DNA of 59,611 bases from positions 1 through 59,611 of the forward strand of contig BGOG01000012.1 of NCBI GenBank assembly GCA_003569125.1, read 5' to 3'. Below are positions 15,663 through 26,201 of this stretch, piece by piece (position 1 is the stretch's first letter; every line of letters starts with the position of its first letter). A model generated the notes under the pieces. It had not been told where the DNA came from and did not search any database. It worked only from the letters and a program-made list of their open reading frames with translations. The stretch is from Acidimicrobiaceae bacterium (GTDB taxonomy: Bacteria > Actinomycetota > Acidimicrobiia > Acidimicrobiales > Ilumatobacteraceae). Made by a program: the position numbers and the translations under genes.

Positions 15663-16517
15663 ATGGCAAATATTGCGGCTGTCGTGCGTCGCAAGGTCGC
15701 CAACTGGACGGTTACCGTCGTGCGCAAAGACGGCTCGCGAGCGACAAAACCTGATGTCTTGGTAACCGAAGAGCCGCTCGAAATACGCGCCGAATCGCCG
15801 AGTCAAGAGGTGCAACCGATTGCAGTGACGATGCGCACACCAGGTCACGATTTTGAACTCGCCGTCGGGTTTTTATTCACCGAAGGAATGATCAAGCATT
15901 CAGATGATGTTCGCACTGTGCGTTATTGCCAGTTGCCAGATTCGGCTGAACAGCAATTCAACGTCGTGACTGTCTCTTTGGCGGCACCATTTGACGAAGC
16001 CCTTTCGCGTCGTGGAATGGTGACATCGGCAAGTTGTGGTATTTGCGGTACAACTTCAATCGAACAACTCGCGCAAACAGTAAGTGGTATTGATCCCAAC
16101 AAGGGTCCAGTTTTGACTGCGAAATTGCTTGTTGCTCTTCCTGAGATCATTCGAGAGATGCAACCAACTTTTGATCGCACTGGTGGGTTGCACGCTGCAG
16201 GGTTGGTAGACGCGTCGGGTGATGCATATTGCGTGCGCGAAGACATTGGTCGACACAATGCCGTCGACAAAGTAATTGGCAAAGCAGTTCTGGATGGGAA
16301 ACTTCCGATCAGCAATCATGTGCTGGTCGTGAGCGGTCGATTGTCTTTTGAGATAATTCAAAAAGCGGCAATGGCAGGCATCGCGTTCATTGCTGCAGTT
16401 GGCGCGCCGTCAAGTTTGAGCGTTGAAACCGCCGAAAATCTCGGCATCACGCTTGTTGGTTTTGTGCGTGATGGCACGGCGAATATTTATACTCACGCTC
16501 ACAGAATCACGAACTAG
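15663..16517 (+). CDS. fdhD: Formate dehydrogenase accessory sulfurtransferase FdhD
   Basis: A 284-residue FdhD protein. FdhD passes sulfur from the cysteine desulfurase to the bis-MGD cofactor of formate dehydrogenase and is essential for activity. The catalytic pair C125 and C128 lies in SCGICGTTS. The conserved RTPGHDFELAVGFLFTEG region and the C-terminal GRLSFEIIQKAAMAG, binding the guanine dinucleotide cofactor, are present. ATG 15663 is the first start after the divergent rhodopsin promoter region. It points to the selenocysteine formate dehydrogenase 40 kb further on as its client. Confidence 0.95.
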   Translation: MANIAAVVRRKVANWTVTVVRKDGSRATKPDVLVTEEPLEIRAESPSQEVQPIAVTMRTPGHDFELAVGFLFTEGMIKHSDDVRTVRYCQLPDSAEQQFNVVTVSLAAPFDEALSRRGMVTSASCGICGTTSIEQLAQTVSGIDPNKGPVLTAKLLVALPEIIREMQPTFDRTGGLHAAGLVDASGDAYCVREDIGRHNAVDKVIGKAVLDGKLPISNHVLVVSGRLSFEIIQKAAMAGIAFIAAVGAPSSLSVETAENLGITLVGFVRDGTANIYTHAHRITN

Positions 16518-16535
16518 ATAGTCTTAGGTCGACTA

Positions 16536-16608
16536 GCCCTTGTAGCTCAGTGGATAGAGCACCGGACTTCTAATCCGTAGGTCGCAGGTTCAAATCCTGC
16601 CGAGGGCG
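16536..16608 (+). tRNA. tRNA-Arg (anticodon UCU)
   Basis: The acceptor GCCCTTG pairs with CGAGGGC (16601-16607, one G-U pair). The D arm is TAGCTCAGTGG-type, the anticodon loop contains TCT, and the T arm carries GCAGGTTCAAATCCTGC. The discriminator is G16608 and CCA is encoded at 16609-16611. It is convergent with the MttB-like gene. Confidence 0.96.
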
Positions 16609-16622
16609 CCAAAACGTTGTAG

Positions 16623-18209
16623 TTAAACAGTGGCAGTTTCGCCGCGCAGCGCAGGGTGAATCATGTTTTCGCGAGGCAGTGCAATCGGCAAGTATTCGCG
16701 GATCTTGGCATCAATTTCTTCGGGAATGTGGCTCGGGAAATTGTTGTCGAGAACTTGCTTGACTTTGGCGATCGCCACATCAATGATTTGTGGTCGACCG
16801 ACTTCGTTCCATTCTTTTGGACTCAAGCGGTCACCAACAGCAGGGTAGATGTATTCGGTCTGCATGATGTCAAGAGTCTGTTTCGCACCCAAATAGTGGC
16901 CCGGGCCGCCGATAACTGCGGCGCGAATCGTGTCAACTGACAAAGACTCGTCAGTAACTTCGATGCCCTTGATCGTGCGTTGCACTGCACCAACGATGTC
17001 GTTGTCGAGCACCACGCCTTCAAGTGAGAAGCCGAGCAAACTGCCGTGCATACCGGCAGATTCGTAGATCAAGTTCATGCCAGCGTTACCGACCAGTGCG
17101 TGGTTGTAACCTTTTTCTGCGCCTGCCTGTGCGTCAGGAATTTTCGAGTCGCTGATCCCAGATGATGTGCCACCAGTGAGATCGTAGAAGTGTGCCATTT
17201 GCGCGCTTGCTGCCGAAAGAATCGCCTGCTCAGGGCTACCGCCAGACATTGCACCCGAGCGCAAATCAGAAACGAACGACCAAGTACCAAAAATTGCAGG
17301 GTGACCAGGCACTAGTGCATTGACATATGCCAAACCTGCGAGCACTTCAGCAACTTCTTGTACGAGTGCACCTGCAAGAGCCGCTGGTGCAGTTGCACCG
17401 GCTTGACCAGCCGACAACAACAACACAGGCATTCCGCCGTAAACAGCAGTCTCTAAACAACGACACGCATCTGTGGCGAACTTAAGTGGTGGCACTACAA
17501 AGCAATTTGACTGACTAACAAACGGACGAGCGCGCCACTTGTCTTCGCCCCCGGCGATGTCGTGCAACATTCGCAACGACGCGTCAAGATGGTCTGGGTG
17601 TACCCATGATGTACCGACGTGTTTTGTCGTGCCGCTGACGCTCAAATAGCAAGTGTTGATATCCATCTCGGCTGGGTCTGGCAAATCTCGAGGCACAACT
17701 GTGCGTTGATAAAAGTGGATATGTTCCATTTGGTCGACGAGTCGCGCAATATCGTAGGCGTCTTGCGAAAGTGATTCGCGATATTCGCCGGTTTTCGGGT
17801 CGACGATGTAAACGGCGGCACCAGCAGTGCCGAAATAAACTTTCTTACCCCAAGGCTCCATGTCGTATTTTGGGTCTTGACCGTAGAGCGTGAACTTGCG
17901 AGCAGCAATTGACAGCGTGTGTTCGATCAGACTGCGAGGAAACAACAGACGACCTTCGGGTGAGAGTGTGCAACCAAGTGGCGTCAACGCGTTGATACAA
18001 GTTGGTATCGCATCGGCGAGACCGATATTTTCGAGAACATCAATCGCTGCGTTGTGAACTTTCAAAACTTCGGCATCTGTTAGAGGCTTGTATCGACCGC
18101 TCTCCATGCCTGGGTTTACTGGGCGAATATCAAGGGCGAGTGGTGCGGCTCGAAGTGCGCGTCGCGCACCCGGGCCACCGCGGCGACTTGGTTGCTGAGA
18201 ACTTGTCAT
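16623..18209 (-). CDS. MttB-family methyltransferase, non-pyrrolysine
   Basis: A 528-residue protein of the trimethylamine methyltransferase (MttB) superfamily, a TIM-barrel enzyme. Recognisable parts are the N-terminal LTDAEVLKVHNAAIDVLENIGL, the FGTAGAAVYIVDPKTGEYR segment and the PALAGALVQEVAEVLAG helix. The frame is open throughout with no internal amber codon, so it belongs to the non-pyrrolysine branch. Some members of that branch demethylate glycine betaine, proline betaine or carnitine with a corrinoid partner. No corrinoid protein is in the window. The DMGDH-like gene ends 12 bases upstream, so the two are likely co-transcribed. The exact substrate is unknown. Confidence 0.87.
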   Translation of the reverse strand: MTSSQQPSRRGGPGARRALRAAPLALDIRPVNPGMESGRYKPLTDAEVLKVHNAAIDVLENIGLADAIPTCINALTPLGCTLSPEGRLLFPRSLIEHTLSIAARKFTLYGQDPKYDMEPWGKKVYFGTAGAAVYIVDPKTGEYRESLSQDAYDIARLVDQMEHIHFYQRTVVPRDLPDPAEMDINTCYLSVSGTTKHVGTSWVHPDHLDASLRMLHDIAGGEDKWRARPFVSQSNCFVVPPLKFATDACRCLETAVYGGMPVLLLSAGQAGATAPAALAGALVQEVAEVLAGLAYVNALVPGHPAIFGTWSFVSDLRSGAMSGGSPEQAILSAASAQMAHFYDLTGGTSSGISDSKIPDAQAGAEKGYNHALVGNAGMNLIYESAGMHGSLLGFSLEGVVLDNDIVGAVQRTIKGIEVTDESLSVDTIRAAVIGGPGHYLGAKQTLDIMQTEYIYPAVGDRLSPKEWNEVGRPQIIDVAIAKVKQVLDNNFPSHIPEEIDAKIREYLPIALPRENMIHPALRGETATV

Positions 18210-18221
18210 GATGCAATCATA

Positions 18222-20689
18222 TTACGACTTGACGCGCAAACTCTTGGGATCATAGAACGGGTCAAGCGACGCTTTGGCGGCAACGCGTTCGCCAGCGACT
18301 TCGATTTCGTAATTGCCGTCTGTGACAAATGTTTTGTCAGCGAGACCATATTTGTTCGTGATGTAACCCATGCCAAGTGAGGCATTAACCGTATGGCCGA
18401 ACATACCCGAAGTGATGCTGCCGACGATTTCGCCGTTGCGCCAAATCGGTTCGTTGTGATAAAGCAAACAATCGGGGTCGGCGAGCGAAAACTGCACCAT
18501 GCGCTTGGTCAGCCCAGATTCTTTTTGCTTGGCGAGTGCATCGCGGCCGATGAAGCCATCCTGCTTGTTCATCGCCACTACGAAACCAAGGCCCGCTTCA
18601 AGTGGTGTGTCGTCGGGTGAAACATCGTGACCCCAATGGCGGTAGCCCTTCTCGGTGCGCAACGAGTTGAGTGCGTGATACCCAGCGTGGCGCAGATCAA
18701 ACTCTTTGCCTGCATTTGTTATCGCGTCGAATACAGACATCGCAAACTCGGTGGGTATGTAGATCTCCCAGCCAAGTTCGCCGACATAAGTAATGCGATT
18801 GGCACGCACGCGGGCATAAGCCAAGTCGATAATTTTTGAAGTGCCAAAAGCGAATGCCTCGTTCGATAAATCGTCAGGCGTAAGCGACGAGAGCAAGTCG
18901 CGCGAGTTTGGGCCCATCACGCTGAGCACCGCTTGCCCTGACGAAACATCAATCGCCATCGCCCGCGCCGTTGCAGGAATGTGGTCGCGTAACCAAGCGA
19001 AATCGCGAACCTGTGTGGCTGCCGCAGTGACTATTAAATACGAGTCGAGTGCTTGGCGCGTTACGGTGAGATCGGCTTCGATACCGCCTGTTTCGTTTAA
19101 CCATTGTGTGTAGACGATTTTGCCGACCGGCACGTCGACCTCGTTGGCACAAATTTGATTGAGCACCGACATCGCGTCTGGTCCCTGCAAAATAAATTTG
19201 CCGAATGACGACTGATCAAATAAGCCGACGGCGTTACGTACAGCGTGATGCTCTTGCGCCGAGTAGCCAAACCAATTCTGTTTGCCATATGTATATATGT
19301 ATTCAGGTTTCACGCCCGCAGGTGCAAACCAGTTGGTGCGCTCCCAACCCGCGACTTCACCAAAGCAAGCGCCGCGTTCGGCAAGACGATCGTGCAAAAC
19401 AGATTTGCGAACTCCGCGAGCGGTTTCTGGTTGTCTGAATGGCCAGTGCATCGCATACAACAAGCCCAGTGTCTCGACCGTGCGGTCGTGCAGATATTTT
19501 TTGTTGCGTTGATACGGCATTGATCGGCGAACATCCACGTCCCACAAATCCATTGGTGGGCGACCGTCGAGAATCCAGTCGGCGAGAACTTTGCCAGCAC
19601 CGCCCGACGACTGAATGCCGATCGAGTTGAAACCTGCGGCGACGAAAAGATTTTCAACATCTGGTGATTCGCCGAGCAAGTATCTGTCATCGGGCGTGAA
19701 CGACTCGGGGCCATTAAAAAATAATCTGATGCCGGTTTTGGCGAGCAATGGCATGCGATGTGTTGCGGCTGCGACTAGTGGTTCGATGTGTTCAAAATCC
19801 TCTGGTAGCGATGTGAAGGAGAAGTCCTCAGAGATTCCTTTCATGCCCCATGGTTTGGCAACTGGCTCGAACCAACCGACCAAAGTTTGCCGGCATCTTC
19901 TTTGAAATATCCACAACCGTCTGGGTCGCGCAGTACCGGCATGTTTGGCGAAATATCAGGCACTGCCTCGGTAACGATATAAAAGTGTTCGGCGGCATGA
20001 AGTGGCACGATTGCGCCCGCTGCGTCGGCGAGATCGCGCGCCCACATGCCAGCGCAATTGACAATGAACTCGGCACGAATATCTGCCTGAGCGTTGCCGG
20101 CATCGCCCTGAGTCGTCTTAACGCCAACTGCGCGGCCATCTTCGACGATGATCGAATCAACTTTGATGTTTTCAACGATTTTTACCCCTAGTGCTCGTGC
20201 GCCTTTGGCGAGAGCCTGCGTTGTGTCAATCGGGTTCACTACGCCATCATTCGGTAAGTGCACACCACCAACTAGGTCATCAACTCTTGCCAGTGGAAGC
20301 AACTCCGAAATTTCTTTGGGTGAAATTATGTTCACGTCTAAACCAAAAACTCGCGCCATCGAAGCACCGCGTTTTAGTTCTTCGAATCGCTCGTGATTGG
20401 GTGCGACTGCCACAGAGCCACGTTGTTGAAACCCAGTTGCTTGCCCGGTTTCGGCTTCAAGAGTTTTGAACAGGTTCGTGGTGTATTGCGCGAGACGAGT
20501 CAGGTTATGAGTCGCGCGCAACTGACCGACCAAGCCGGCTGCATGCCAAGTAGTGCCGCAAGTGAGTTGTTTTCGCTCAAGTAATACAACGTCGGTACAA
20601 CCGCGAAGTGCAAGATGGTACGCCACGCTGCAACCGACAATGCCACCGCCAACTATTACTACGCGCGCATTTTTCGGTAAATCTGCCAT
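18222..20689 (-). CDS. DMGDH/sarcosine dehydrogenase-like FAD + GcvT protein, one frameshift
   Basis: A flavin-dependent demethylase of the dimethylglycine/sarcosine dehydrogenase family, about 820 residues when repaired. The N-terminal DAO domain has the FAD motif VIVGGGIVGCSVAYHL and the TTWHAAG motif, whose His is the covalent FAD attachment site in known members. The C-terminal half is a GcvT folate domain (GPNSRDLLSSLTPDD, YVGELGWEIYIP). The frame breaks near 19880: one T is missing in a T run (AGKLL/VGWFEP joint). ATG 20689 was chosen over an upstream start at 20770 because AGAGG lies seven bases before it. The reaction removes an N-methyl group, passing the carbon to tetrahydrofolate and electrons to ETF. 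It pairs with the adjacent MttB-like gene. Confidence 0.88.
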
Positions 20690-20813
20690 TTGATGCCTCT
20701 TGATTCGATCACAATTTGTTTCATCAGCGTTGATTAACTCTTTAGCCTCGATAACGCTACAGTTTGGCACTGAATTTAAGAAAACTACAACATGAAAAGA
20801 CAGGTTTTAGAAA

Positions 20814-23249
20814 ATGAGCGAGAGAGCAAAAATTGTAATTATTGGTGGCGGCATCGCCGGTTGCAGCGCGCTTTACCATCTCGCCAAAATGGGTTGCACC
20901 GATGTTCTGTTGCTTGAACGCGATGAACTGACATCGGGTTCTACCTGGCACGCCGCGGGAAACGTACCGACTTATTCAACTAGTTGGAGCGTGATGCAAG
21001 TGCAGAAATATTCTGCAGCGCTCTACCGAGAGTTGGCCAAAGACAAAGACTTTCCAATTAGTTATCACGTGACGGGATCTGTTCGCCTTGCACACAGCGA
21101 AGAACGCATGGCCGAGTTTCGCCACGTCAAGAGCATGGCGCGCGCCAACAACATGGAGTACGACATGCTCACACCTGCAGATCTCGTTGACCGATATCCG
21201 TTGATTAAAACTCACGATTTACTCGGCGCACTTTGGGATCCACTGGACGGCGATATCGACCCCTCGCAAGTTACTCAGGCGATGGCTCGTGCCGCACGTG
21301 CACTTGGTGCCCGTGTGCGTCGTAACGAACGCGTGACCGCATTGCGTCAACACAAAAATTTTGAATGGACAGTCACGACCAACGCTGCCGGCGTCGAAAA
21401 CGAAATCGAATGCGAAATTGTCATCAACGCCGCTGGTTACCGGGCGGGCGAAGTGATGCAGTTAATTGACCGTCATCTGCCGATCATGACAATGGCTCAT
21501 CAATATTTGATCACAGAAGAAATAGACGAACTTGCAGCGCGCAGCGAGCCGTTGCCGTTGCTTCGCGATCCGGACACCTCTTACTATTTGCGACAAGAAC
21601 GCAGCGGGTTTATTCTCGGACCATACGAATGGCAAGCAACACCGATGTGGCTTGACGGAATCCCAGATCAATTCGCGAACCAATTGTGGCCAGACGAACT
21701 TGAAAGACTCGAGAAACAAATTCTTGATGCGGGTGAGCGAGTGCCAGTTTTGGCTGATGCGGGTATCGCGCGCGTCGTCAACGGACCAATCCCATATGCG
21801 CCAGACGGCAACCCGTATCTAGGGCCCGAGCGAGGCATGCGAAATTTCTTTCACTGCAACACATTTAGTTTCGGTATTGCTCAAGGTGGCGGGGCAGGCA
21901 AAGCAATTGCCGAATGGATTCTTGAAGGTCGCCCAGAGTTTGACTTGTGGGCGATTGATCGTCGTCGTTATAAGGCTTACGCGACAACGCAGTACACGGT
22001 CGATAAAGCAGTTGAGGTTTATCAAAACGAATACGCGATGGGGTTTCCATTTGAAGAACGTCCAGCGGGTCGACCTGCATACATGTCGCCGTTATATGAG
22101 CAGTTGAAGAAAAAAGGTGCGGCGTATGGTGCGCGCGGTGGTTGGGAGCGACCAACTTATTTTGATCCTAAGAACGAAGTTACAGATCACTCATTGTCAT
22201 TTTTTAGACGCAACGGCTGGCGCAAAGTTGTGGCCAAAGAAGTGCATGCGGCACGCAATGGTGTCGCGGTTCTTGATCTGCCAGGCTTTACGAAAATTGA
22301 AGTAAAGGGGCCTGGTGCATTTGCGTATCTCGACAATTTGTTATGCACCAAGTTGCCGAAAGTTGGCAGAATAAGTCTTGTTTATGCGTTGTTGTCAGAT
22401 GGCAAAGTTCTGAGCGAGTTCACGGTCGTGCGAGTCGCAGAAGATAGTTTCTATCTCGTTGGTGCCGCGGGTTCTGAGTGGCACGATCTGGATGTTCTCG
22501 AGATGGCGCTGCCGACCGATGGTTCGGTGACGCTAAAAAATGTCACTGCAGATTACGGCTCAATTATTTTGGTCGGCCCACGATCACGTGATGTTCTATC
22601 GCAAGTCACGACGACACCAGTTGATAATGCATCCTTCAAATGGTTGTCGGCGCAGATGATAGATACGGCGGTCGGCCCAGTTCGTGCATTGCGCGTGAAC
22701 TACGTCGGCGAACTCGGCTGGGAGTTGCATGCATCAAACGATCAAATGGTTGCGCTTTACGATGCGATTTGGAAGGCTGGCGAGAAATTTGGAATCGCCG
22801 ACATGGGCATTTATGCAGTCGACAGTTTGCGTCTTGATAAGTGTTATCGCGGATGGAAAGCCGATCTCGAAATTGGTTTCTCTCCGTTTGATGCATCGCT
22901 AGATCGATTCGTTGATCTAAACAAACCAAAGTTTGTCGGTCGCGAAGCATTGATCGCCGAAAAGGCTCGAGGCTCGGCATATCGATTCGTGCCAATGACT
23001 CTCGACGAAGATGGCGATGCGGATGCACCATTCTGCGCGTCAGTGTTCAGCGGCGAAAAACGAATAGGCATTATCACTTCTGGTGGCTGGAGTTTCACGT
23101 TGAACAAGAGCGTGGCGTTGGCTTATGTGCGTCCAGAATTTGAGGCACCAGGTACGAAAGTTGAGATCGAAATTTTCGGCTCGCGAAAATTGGCAACGAT
23201 TGGACTCGAACCACTGTTCGACCCGAAAAATGATCGACTGCGTTCTTGA
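20814..23249 (+). CDS. DMGDH-like FAD-dependent oxidoreductase with GcvT domain
   Basis: An intact 811-residue paralogue. The DAO domain (residues ~5-400) has VIIGGGIAGCSALYHL and GSTWHAAG with the His used for covalent FAD in the family. A linker domain (FAO_M-like) is followed by the GcvT aminomethyltransferase domain and its C-terminal barrel (residues ~420-810), with GPRSRDVLSQV and YVGELGWELHA. It is divergent from the previous DMGDH gene with 124 bp between the starts, so both may share control. It probably oxidises an N-methylated amino compound and transfers the one-carbon unit to tetrahydrofolate; the specific substrate cannot be read from sequence. Confidence 0.9.
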   Translation: MSERAKIVIIGGGIAGCSALYHLAKMGCTDVLLLERDELTSGSTWHAAGNVPTYSTSWSVMQVQKYSAALYRELAKDKDFPISYHVTGSVRLAHSEERMAEFRHVKSMARANNMEYDMLTPADLVDRYPLIKTHDLLGALWDPLDGDIDPSQVTQAMARAARALGARVRRNERVTALRQHKNFEWTVTTNAAGVENEIECEIVINAAGYRAGEVMQLIDRHLPIMTMAHQYLITEEIDELAARSEPLPLLRDPDTSYYLRQERSGFILGPYEWQATPMWLDGIPDQFANQLWPDELERLEKQILDAGERVPVLADAGIARVVNGPIPYAPDGNPYLGPERGMRNFFHCNTFSFGIAQGGGAGKAIAEWILEGRPEFDLWAIDRRRYKAYATTQYTVDKAVEVYQNEYAMGFPFEERPAGRPAYMSPLYEQLKKKGAAYGARGGWERPTYFDPKNEVTDHSLSFFRRNGWRKVVAKEVHAARNGVAVLDLPGFTKIEVKGPGAFAYLDNLLCTKLPKVGRISLVYALLSDGKVLSEFTVVRVAEDSFYLVGAAGSEWHDLDVLEMALPTDGSVTLKNVTADYGSIILVGPRSRDVLSQVTTTPVDNASFKWLSAQMIDTAVGPVRALRVNYVGELGWELHASNDQMVALYDAIWKAGEKFGIADMGIYAVDSLRLDKCYRGWKADLEIGFSPFDASLDRFVDLNKPKFVGREALIAEKARGSAYRFVPMTLDEDGDADAPFCASVFSGEKRIGIITSGGWSFTLNKSVALAYVRPEFEAPGTKVEIEIFGSRKLATIGLEPLFDPKNDRLRS

Positions 23250-23322
23250 AAATCAACTTAAGAGGCGTTAATCACCCATATCTGGCGTATTATGTGGGGT
23301 CTGACTTTAGAAGGGTTGTTTA

Positions 23323-23968
23323 GTGAAATTTAAGCCGAAGAAGGGTGACACTGTCATCTATCCGCAACACGGTGCATGCGTGGTTCTGAATATGAAGCGT
23401 ATGAAGGCGTTCGGCAAGACCCAAGATTATTTGATTCTTAAAACAGTAATCAACGAGATGACGCTGTCGATTCCGGTTGATCAAATTTCTACCGTTGGTG
23501 TTCGTCCACCAGTTTCTTCGAGCGAGCTTCAAGATTTGGTTTCGGTGCTGGCCAAGGCAGACCCTCGTGTGCCCGCAAACTGGTCGCGCCGTTTTAAAAA
23601 TCACCAAGAAAAACTCAAAAGTGGCGATGTCTATCAAGTTGCAGAAGTTGTTCGAAACCTCTGCGGCCCGCGATCGCGACTCGGCATTGTCGGCCGCAGA
23701 AAAAACCATGTATGACCGTGCGCGTGTCAATCTAATTTCAGAGATTCAACCAGCGCTTCGAGTGACAACCGAAGAAGCCGAGATTTATCTTGACAAGGCG
23801 CTCGAAAAAGGTGTGCTCAAACCTGCCAAGACAGTTGCCAAAACCGTTGCTAAGCCGGTTGCAAAGGTCGCAGCCAAGAAAATTGCCAAGCCAGTTGCGA
23901 AAGCTGCAGCCAAGAAAGTTGCCAAGCCTGCCGCCAAAGTCGCAAAGGCTGTCGCAAAAAAGAAGTGA
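23323..23968 (+). CDS. carD: CarD-family transcription regulator with Lys/Ala/Pro tail, one frameshift
   Basis: CarD binds the RNA polymerase beta subunit and stabilises open promoter complexes. The N-terminal RNAP-interaction domain starts KPKKGDTVIYPQHGACVV (residues ~5-60). The helical DNA-binding part contains VYQVAEVVRNLAARDRDSALSAAEK. One extra T near 23665 shifts the frame; removing it gives RNLAARDRD and a 214-residue protein. Start GTG 23323 has AAGGG seven bases upstream. Usual CarD proteins are about 160 residues; here ~50 extra residues form an AKPVAK/AAKK-type tail like histone H1-like proteins. The tail would bind DNA without sequence preference, an inference from composition. 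Confidence 0.9.
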
Positions 23969-24010
23969 TCGCAGAAAAGATATTTGGGTTTAAGAAAGCG
24001 TAACCAAATT

Positions 24011-24885
24011 ATGAAGATCGGATTCTGCGGACTCGGCGTCATGGGTTCGCCAATGGCGCGACATCTCGCCTCTGCAGGCCACGACATAACTGTGTATAAC
24101 CGCAATACCGAAAAAGCAAAACAGTGGGTCGCAGATCATGGCGGAAGTTTTGCCTTGACGCCTCGTGAAGTTGCCCAAGCCAGCGACATCGTGATGGTTT
24201 GTGTCGGCAACGACGACGATGTTCGCAGTGTCGTGCTCGGCGCAGACGGTGTACTTGCTGGGCTAAAACTGGCTCAGTTTTGGTTGACCACACAACGGCG
24301 TCGGCCACCCTGGCTCGAGAACTTTCTGCGATTTGCGCATCAAAAGAGATTGGCTTCATTGATGCACCAGTGTCTGGAGGTCAAGCCGGTGCCGAAAACG
24401 GTGCGCTTACCGTGATGTGTGGCTGTGATGATCAAAAAGTTTTCGATCGCGTACGACCTGTGTTTGATGCTTACGCCAAAGCCTGTCAGCGAATGGGTGA
24501 TGCGGGGTCGGGGCAGTTAACGAAAATGGTCAACCAAATCTGTATTGCTGGCGTCGTCTCGGGTTTGGCAGAGGCGCTCAACTTCGCGGTTCGAGCCGGG
24601 CTTGACGCAGATCAAGTTGTCGAAGTGATTTCAAAAGGTGCCGCGCAGTCATGGCAAATGGAAAACCGTTCGAAGACAATGGTTCGTGACGAGTTTGAAT
24701 TTGGGTTTGCCGCCGAGTGGATGCGCAAAGATCTCGGCATTTGTTTCGACGAAGCGAAAAATAACGGCGCAGACTTGACGATGACGAAACTCGTCGATGC
24801 ACTTTACGCCAAAGTAATAGCCATGGGCGGCGCCCGATGGGATACCAGCAGCCTGATGAAACTTCTAACGCACCCCGAGAAATAA
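24011..24885 (+). CDS. Beta-hydroxyacid dehydrogenase (3-hydroxyisobutyrate dehydrogenase-like), one frameshift
   Basis: An NAD(P)-dependent beta-hydroxyacid dehydrogenase. The N-terminal nucleotide motif GFCGLGVMGSPMARHL, the DAPVSGGQAGAENGAL substrate motif and catalytic Lys in GQLTKMVNQ are present. The frame breaks near 24265 where one A is missing from an A run; repair yields AGLKTGSVLVDHTTAS and a 291-residue protein, the usual length. ATG 24011 was preferred over the open frame's upstream start because the fold begins there. It could act on 3-hydroxyisobutyrate, tartronate semialdehyde or a similar small acid. It is convergent with the aminotransferase. Confidence 0.88.
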
Positions 24886-24920
24886 GTCGATCATGCTCGC
24901 GCTGAGCCAGAGAACGCGCG

Positions 24921-26157
24921 CTATTTGCCTGAGGCGGCTGCCGCAAATGCGTCGAGCAGTTTGTCGAGTTGCGAGTCGGTAATAACTAGAGGTGGACAAA
25001 AAGTATTCGTGTCGGCGTTTATCGCGCGGGTGATCGCGCCCAACTCGAGCATTCGGTCACGAATCTTGATGTTGCTTTGAGTTGAGTGCAAACCGGCAGC
25101 CCAAACGGCGCCGTCTCCACGAGCGTGATCGATCACGCCGTCTCGGGCTAATGCTGTTAATGCTTCGCCAATTCGTTTGCCGATATGCACGGCGCGATCG
25201 CGCAAACCCTCGCGCTCAATTATTTCGAGGTTGGTGATCGCCGCCGCACAAGCCGCAGCGTGACCCGAGTATGTATAGCCATGTCGCAAAATGAAATCAG
25301 CGTCAGCCTCGAGTGGTTCGCGCACTGCGCTACCGACGAACACGCCACCAAGGGGCTGATAGCCAGAAGTGACAGCCTTGGCAAAGCACAACAAATCAGG
25401 GTTGACTTTGTAAAAATTCGCACCGAACCAAGTGCCAAGTCGAGCGAAGCCGGTGATCACTTCGTCAAAAATCAAGAACGCGCCATGTTTGTCGCAAAGT
25501 TTGCGCAAACCCTCTAAATATCCTGGTACAGGCGGGTAGACGCCACCGGCACCTTGCAATGGTTCGGCGAGAACTGCCGCAATTGTGTTGCCCCGTTGCG
25601 ACATTAAAAACTGACATCGCCTCAAGATCATCACTCGCAACTTGCTCAACATCTGGAACTAGTGGTCCGTAGCCGATTTTGTTTAGTGGCAAGCCCTGCG
25701 CACTCGTGCCGCCATAGTTGGTGCCGTGATACCCACGCGTTCGCGAGATGATCACGGTTCGCTCGGGTTGGCCCGCTTGAACATGCGCCAGGCGTGCGAG
25801 TTTCATCGCCGAGTCGACGGCTTCTGATCCACTACCGCAGAAAAATACGCGAGCATCAGGCATTGGGCAAAGTGAAACCAACTTCGCCGCGAGCTTTTCG
25901 ACTGGTTCGCTTGTAAACGGATCAAATGTCGAATATGCCTCAAGTGTCGAGATTTGTTTTGCGACCGCGTCGGCAATTTCTTTTCGACCGTGACCAACAG
26001 CGCAATACCAAAGACTTGCCATGCCATCAACTAGTTCATTGCCTTTTTCATCCCAAACGAGCGCACCTTGACCCCGCACAAGTTTGATGAAATTATCTTT
26101 TGTTGGTTTGGCAAAAGGGTGAAGAAATGCGTTGGTTCGGTTCGCGGCGCTCGTCAT
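24921..26157 (-). CDS. Class III PLP-dependent aminotransferase, one frameshift
   Basis: An omega/class III aminotransferase of about 411 residues after repair. Visible features are the DGMASLWYCAVGHGR substrate loop, the FFCGSGSEAVDSAMKLAR PLP-phosphate cup, the RGYHGTNYGGTSAQG segment, the FDEVITGFARLG motif carrying the cofactor Asp, and the Schiff-base Lys in CFAKAVTSGYQPLGG. An extra T in the T run near 25612 shifts the frame; removal gives SVLMSQRGN. The family includes beta-alanine, taurine and omega-amino acid:pyruvate aminotransferases, and the substrate cannot be narrowed further. Its promoter region lies within the 44 bases shared with rfbA. Confidence 0.88.
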
Positions 26158-26201
26158 TTCATTTACTTTAGTTCAGTTTGCCCTAATAGGCTTATGGACG
26201 T

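Noticed and set aside
16623-18209. Possible pyrrolysine in the MttB-like protein
   Set aside because: The frame is continuous without an internal TAG; no pyl genes are present.
23265-23293. Promoter guess before carD with -10-like TATTAT
   Set aside because: No acceptable -35 at 16-18 bases; evidence too weak to list.
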